DNA of 64,000 bases from NCBI GenBank assembly GCA_016869595.1, contig VGDT01000008.1:20410-84409 (forward strand), written 5' to 3'. Of the stretch, positions 62,815 through 64,000 are shown piece by piece. The notes under the pieces are model-generated. The model did not search any database. It was not told where the DNA came from and worked only from the letters and a program-made list of their open reading frames with translations. Source of the DNA: Alphaproteobacteria bacterium (GTDB lineage: Bacteria; Pseudomonadota; Alphaproteobacteria; Rhizobiales; Beijerinckiaceae). Made by a program: the position numbers and the translations under genes. The stretch's first letter is position 1. Every line of letters starts with the position of its first letter.

Positions 62815-63344
62815 CTGCGCTACTTGGGCGTTAGTGTCTTTGCGCTTCAATCCATGCTGCTGACCGCAAACGATCACCGGCTTCCAGCGCAGGCCCCTGT
62901 CCAATGGCGGATGCCCCGCGTCGCTTCCACGGCGCTATTGCTTTGGAAGCAGTCGCCGACGTGGCGCGTAACGGCGCTTTGATCGGATTCGGAAGGCGCC
63001 AGGGCATAGAACTCGTTATAGCGATGGTGTGTTCGCGCGCTTCCCGCGAACGCCGGCTCGACCATCGAGCCAAGACCGGCGACCATCGCGATGGCCAGAG
63101 TTAGTGGCCTGAAGAGACTGCCTTTTCCCATTCCGCTCCCCGCAAAGCTGCGGCTTCCGTGGTTGCACGTCAGCCTATTGAATCATCAGATTGCCTATAA
63201 ATTATTCATCGGCCCAGAGCTGAGCTAAAGGGCCACGCGGGGAGAAAGTGGTGGGACCAAGAAGCCGGAGCGGGCAAGCCATCCGGTGGAGCAGAAATGG
63301 CGGAAAACATCGCCAGGAGCGATTCTTGGCGAATAGCGGCGCGG

Positions 63345-63521
63345 TTACTTTGTTGCGCGACCCTCGGCTCCTGCTGTCGGCACCGGCGCGATCGTCTGCG
63401 CGCCGCCTTGGCGTTCCGCGCTAGAGAGGCGCTTTGACAGTCCGCGACGGGTCGGTTCGTCCTCGAAATAGACATAGGCGAGCGCCGTCTCGCCATGTCG
63501 ACGCGATGGCGCGCCGATCAT
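63345..63521 (-). CDS. Small 58-aa ORF resembling a short rhizobial conserved hypothetical (…ETALAYVYFEDEP…)
   Basis: Manual translation MIGAPSRRHGETALAYVYFEDEPTRRGLSKRLSSAERQGGAQTIAPVPTAGAEGRATK; below the 60-aa cut-off of the supplied track. Confidence 0.45.
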   Translation of the reverse strand: MIGAPSRRHGETALAYVYFEDEPTRRGLSKRLSSAERQGGAQTIAPVPTAGAEGRATK

Positions 63522-63578
63522 ACGAGTCGCTAGACTCGCCCAGGGTGTAATTCGGAATCGGAGTGAGAGAATTCGCGC

Positions 63579-63890
63579 TTAGTCTCGATCGTCCCAGTCG
63601 CCGTGTCGTCGATATCCATACCCGCCGCCACCCCAGCCCCCGTAACCGCCGCCCCAGCCGCCATTGCCTCCATAACCGCCCCAGCCTCCGTAACCTCCCC
63701 AACCCCCACCGCGGCACCGACGCTGCGGTCCCCATGGGGTCTCCACTATCCAGCAGCGCTGAAGACCGCCGCTCGCAAGCTCGATTTGCATATGCGGCGC
63801 GGGCGATTGCGCAACTGGTGCCGCGAACGCAGGAACAGTGGTCGCGGCGCAGGCAGCGAGAGCGGAAGAAAGGGGGGATGTCCCGATCAT
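63579..63890 (-). CDS. Exported Gly/Trp/Tyr-rich repeat protein
   Basis: Signal peptide-like N-terminus; CWIVETPWGPQRRC followed by GGWGGYGGWGGYGGNGGWGGGYGGWGGGGYGYRR. Confidence 0.65.
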   Translation of the reverse strand: MIGTSPLSSALAACAATTVPAFAAPVAQSPAPHMQIELASGGLQRCWIVETPWGPQRRCRGGGWGGYGGWGGYGGNGGWGGGYGGWGGGGYGYRRHGDWDDRD

Positions 63891-64000
63891 TGTTGAAAAA
63901 GGAGGAGCGGCGTTGCTCGCCTTGAGCCGTTAGGCTCGGGGTGCTGATTCCACGAAAGGAAGCAACGCCATGCAGGAACATACCACATCGACCGCGATTC

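Overview
GC-rich alphaproteobacterial chromosome; gene content and order suggest Rhizobiales, possibly Methylocystaceae-like, but this is inferred from protein style only. Most of the window is core genome: an RND efflux operon, accA, a long B12-biosynthesis operon on the minus strand (cbtB-cbtA-cobW-cobN-cobG-cobH-cobI-cobJ-cobL-cobE-cobM-cobB) behind a cobalamin riboswitch, cobO, the rpsB-tsf-pyrH-frr-uppS-cdsA-dxr-rseP-bamA-lpxD-fabZ-lpxA-lpxB block, ssb, a dicarboxylate transporter, a VapBC/FitAB-type toxin-antitoxin pair, uvrA, clpS-clpA, a DEAD-box helicase, pheA-kdsB, rpmG, rnr, topA and tRNA-Cys. I did not find a convincing new multi-gene defence or metabolic system. The most interesting signals are small. 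(1) A ~113 bp palindromic repeat, present three times in the window, sits in frame inside cobB. (2) A second, unrelated palindromic insert lies in frame in uvrA. (3) A probable MmgR/alpha-r8-type sRNA has a terminator that abuts the convergent cobB stop codon. (4) A perfect GTTC-N7-GTTC LexA box lies next to ssb, but uvrA is separated from it by dctA and a toxin-antitoxin pair. (5) A ~117 bp repeat is fused to the stop codons of two unrelated genes. (6) lpxI is missing between lpxA and lpxB. All family assignments come from reading the translations and motifs; no database search was run.
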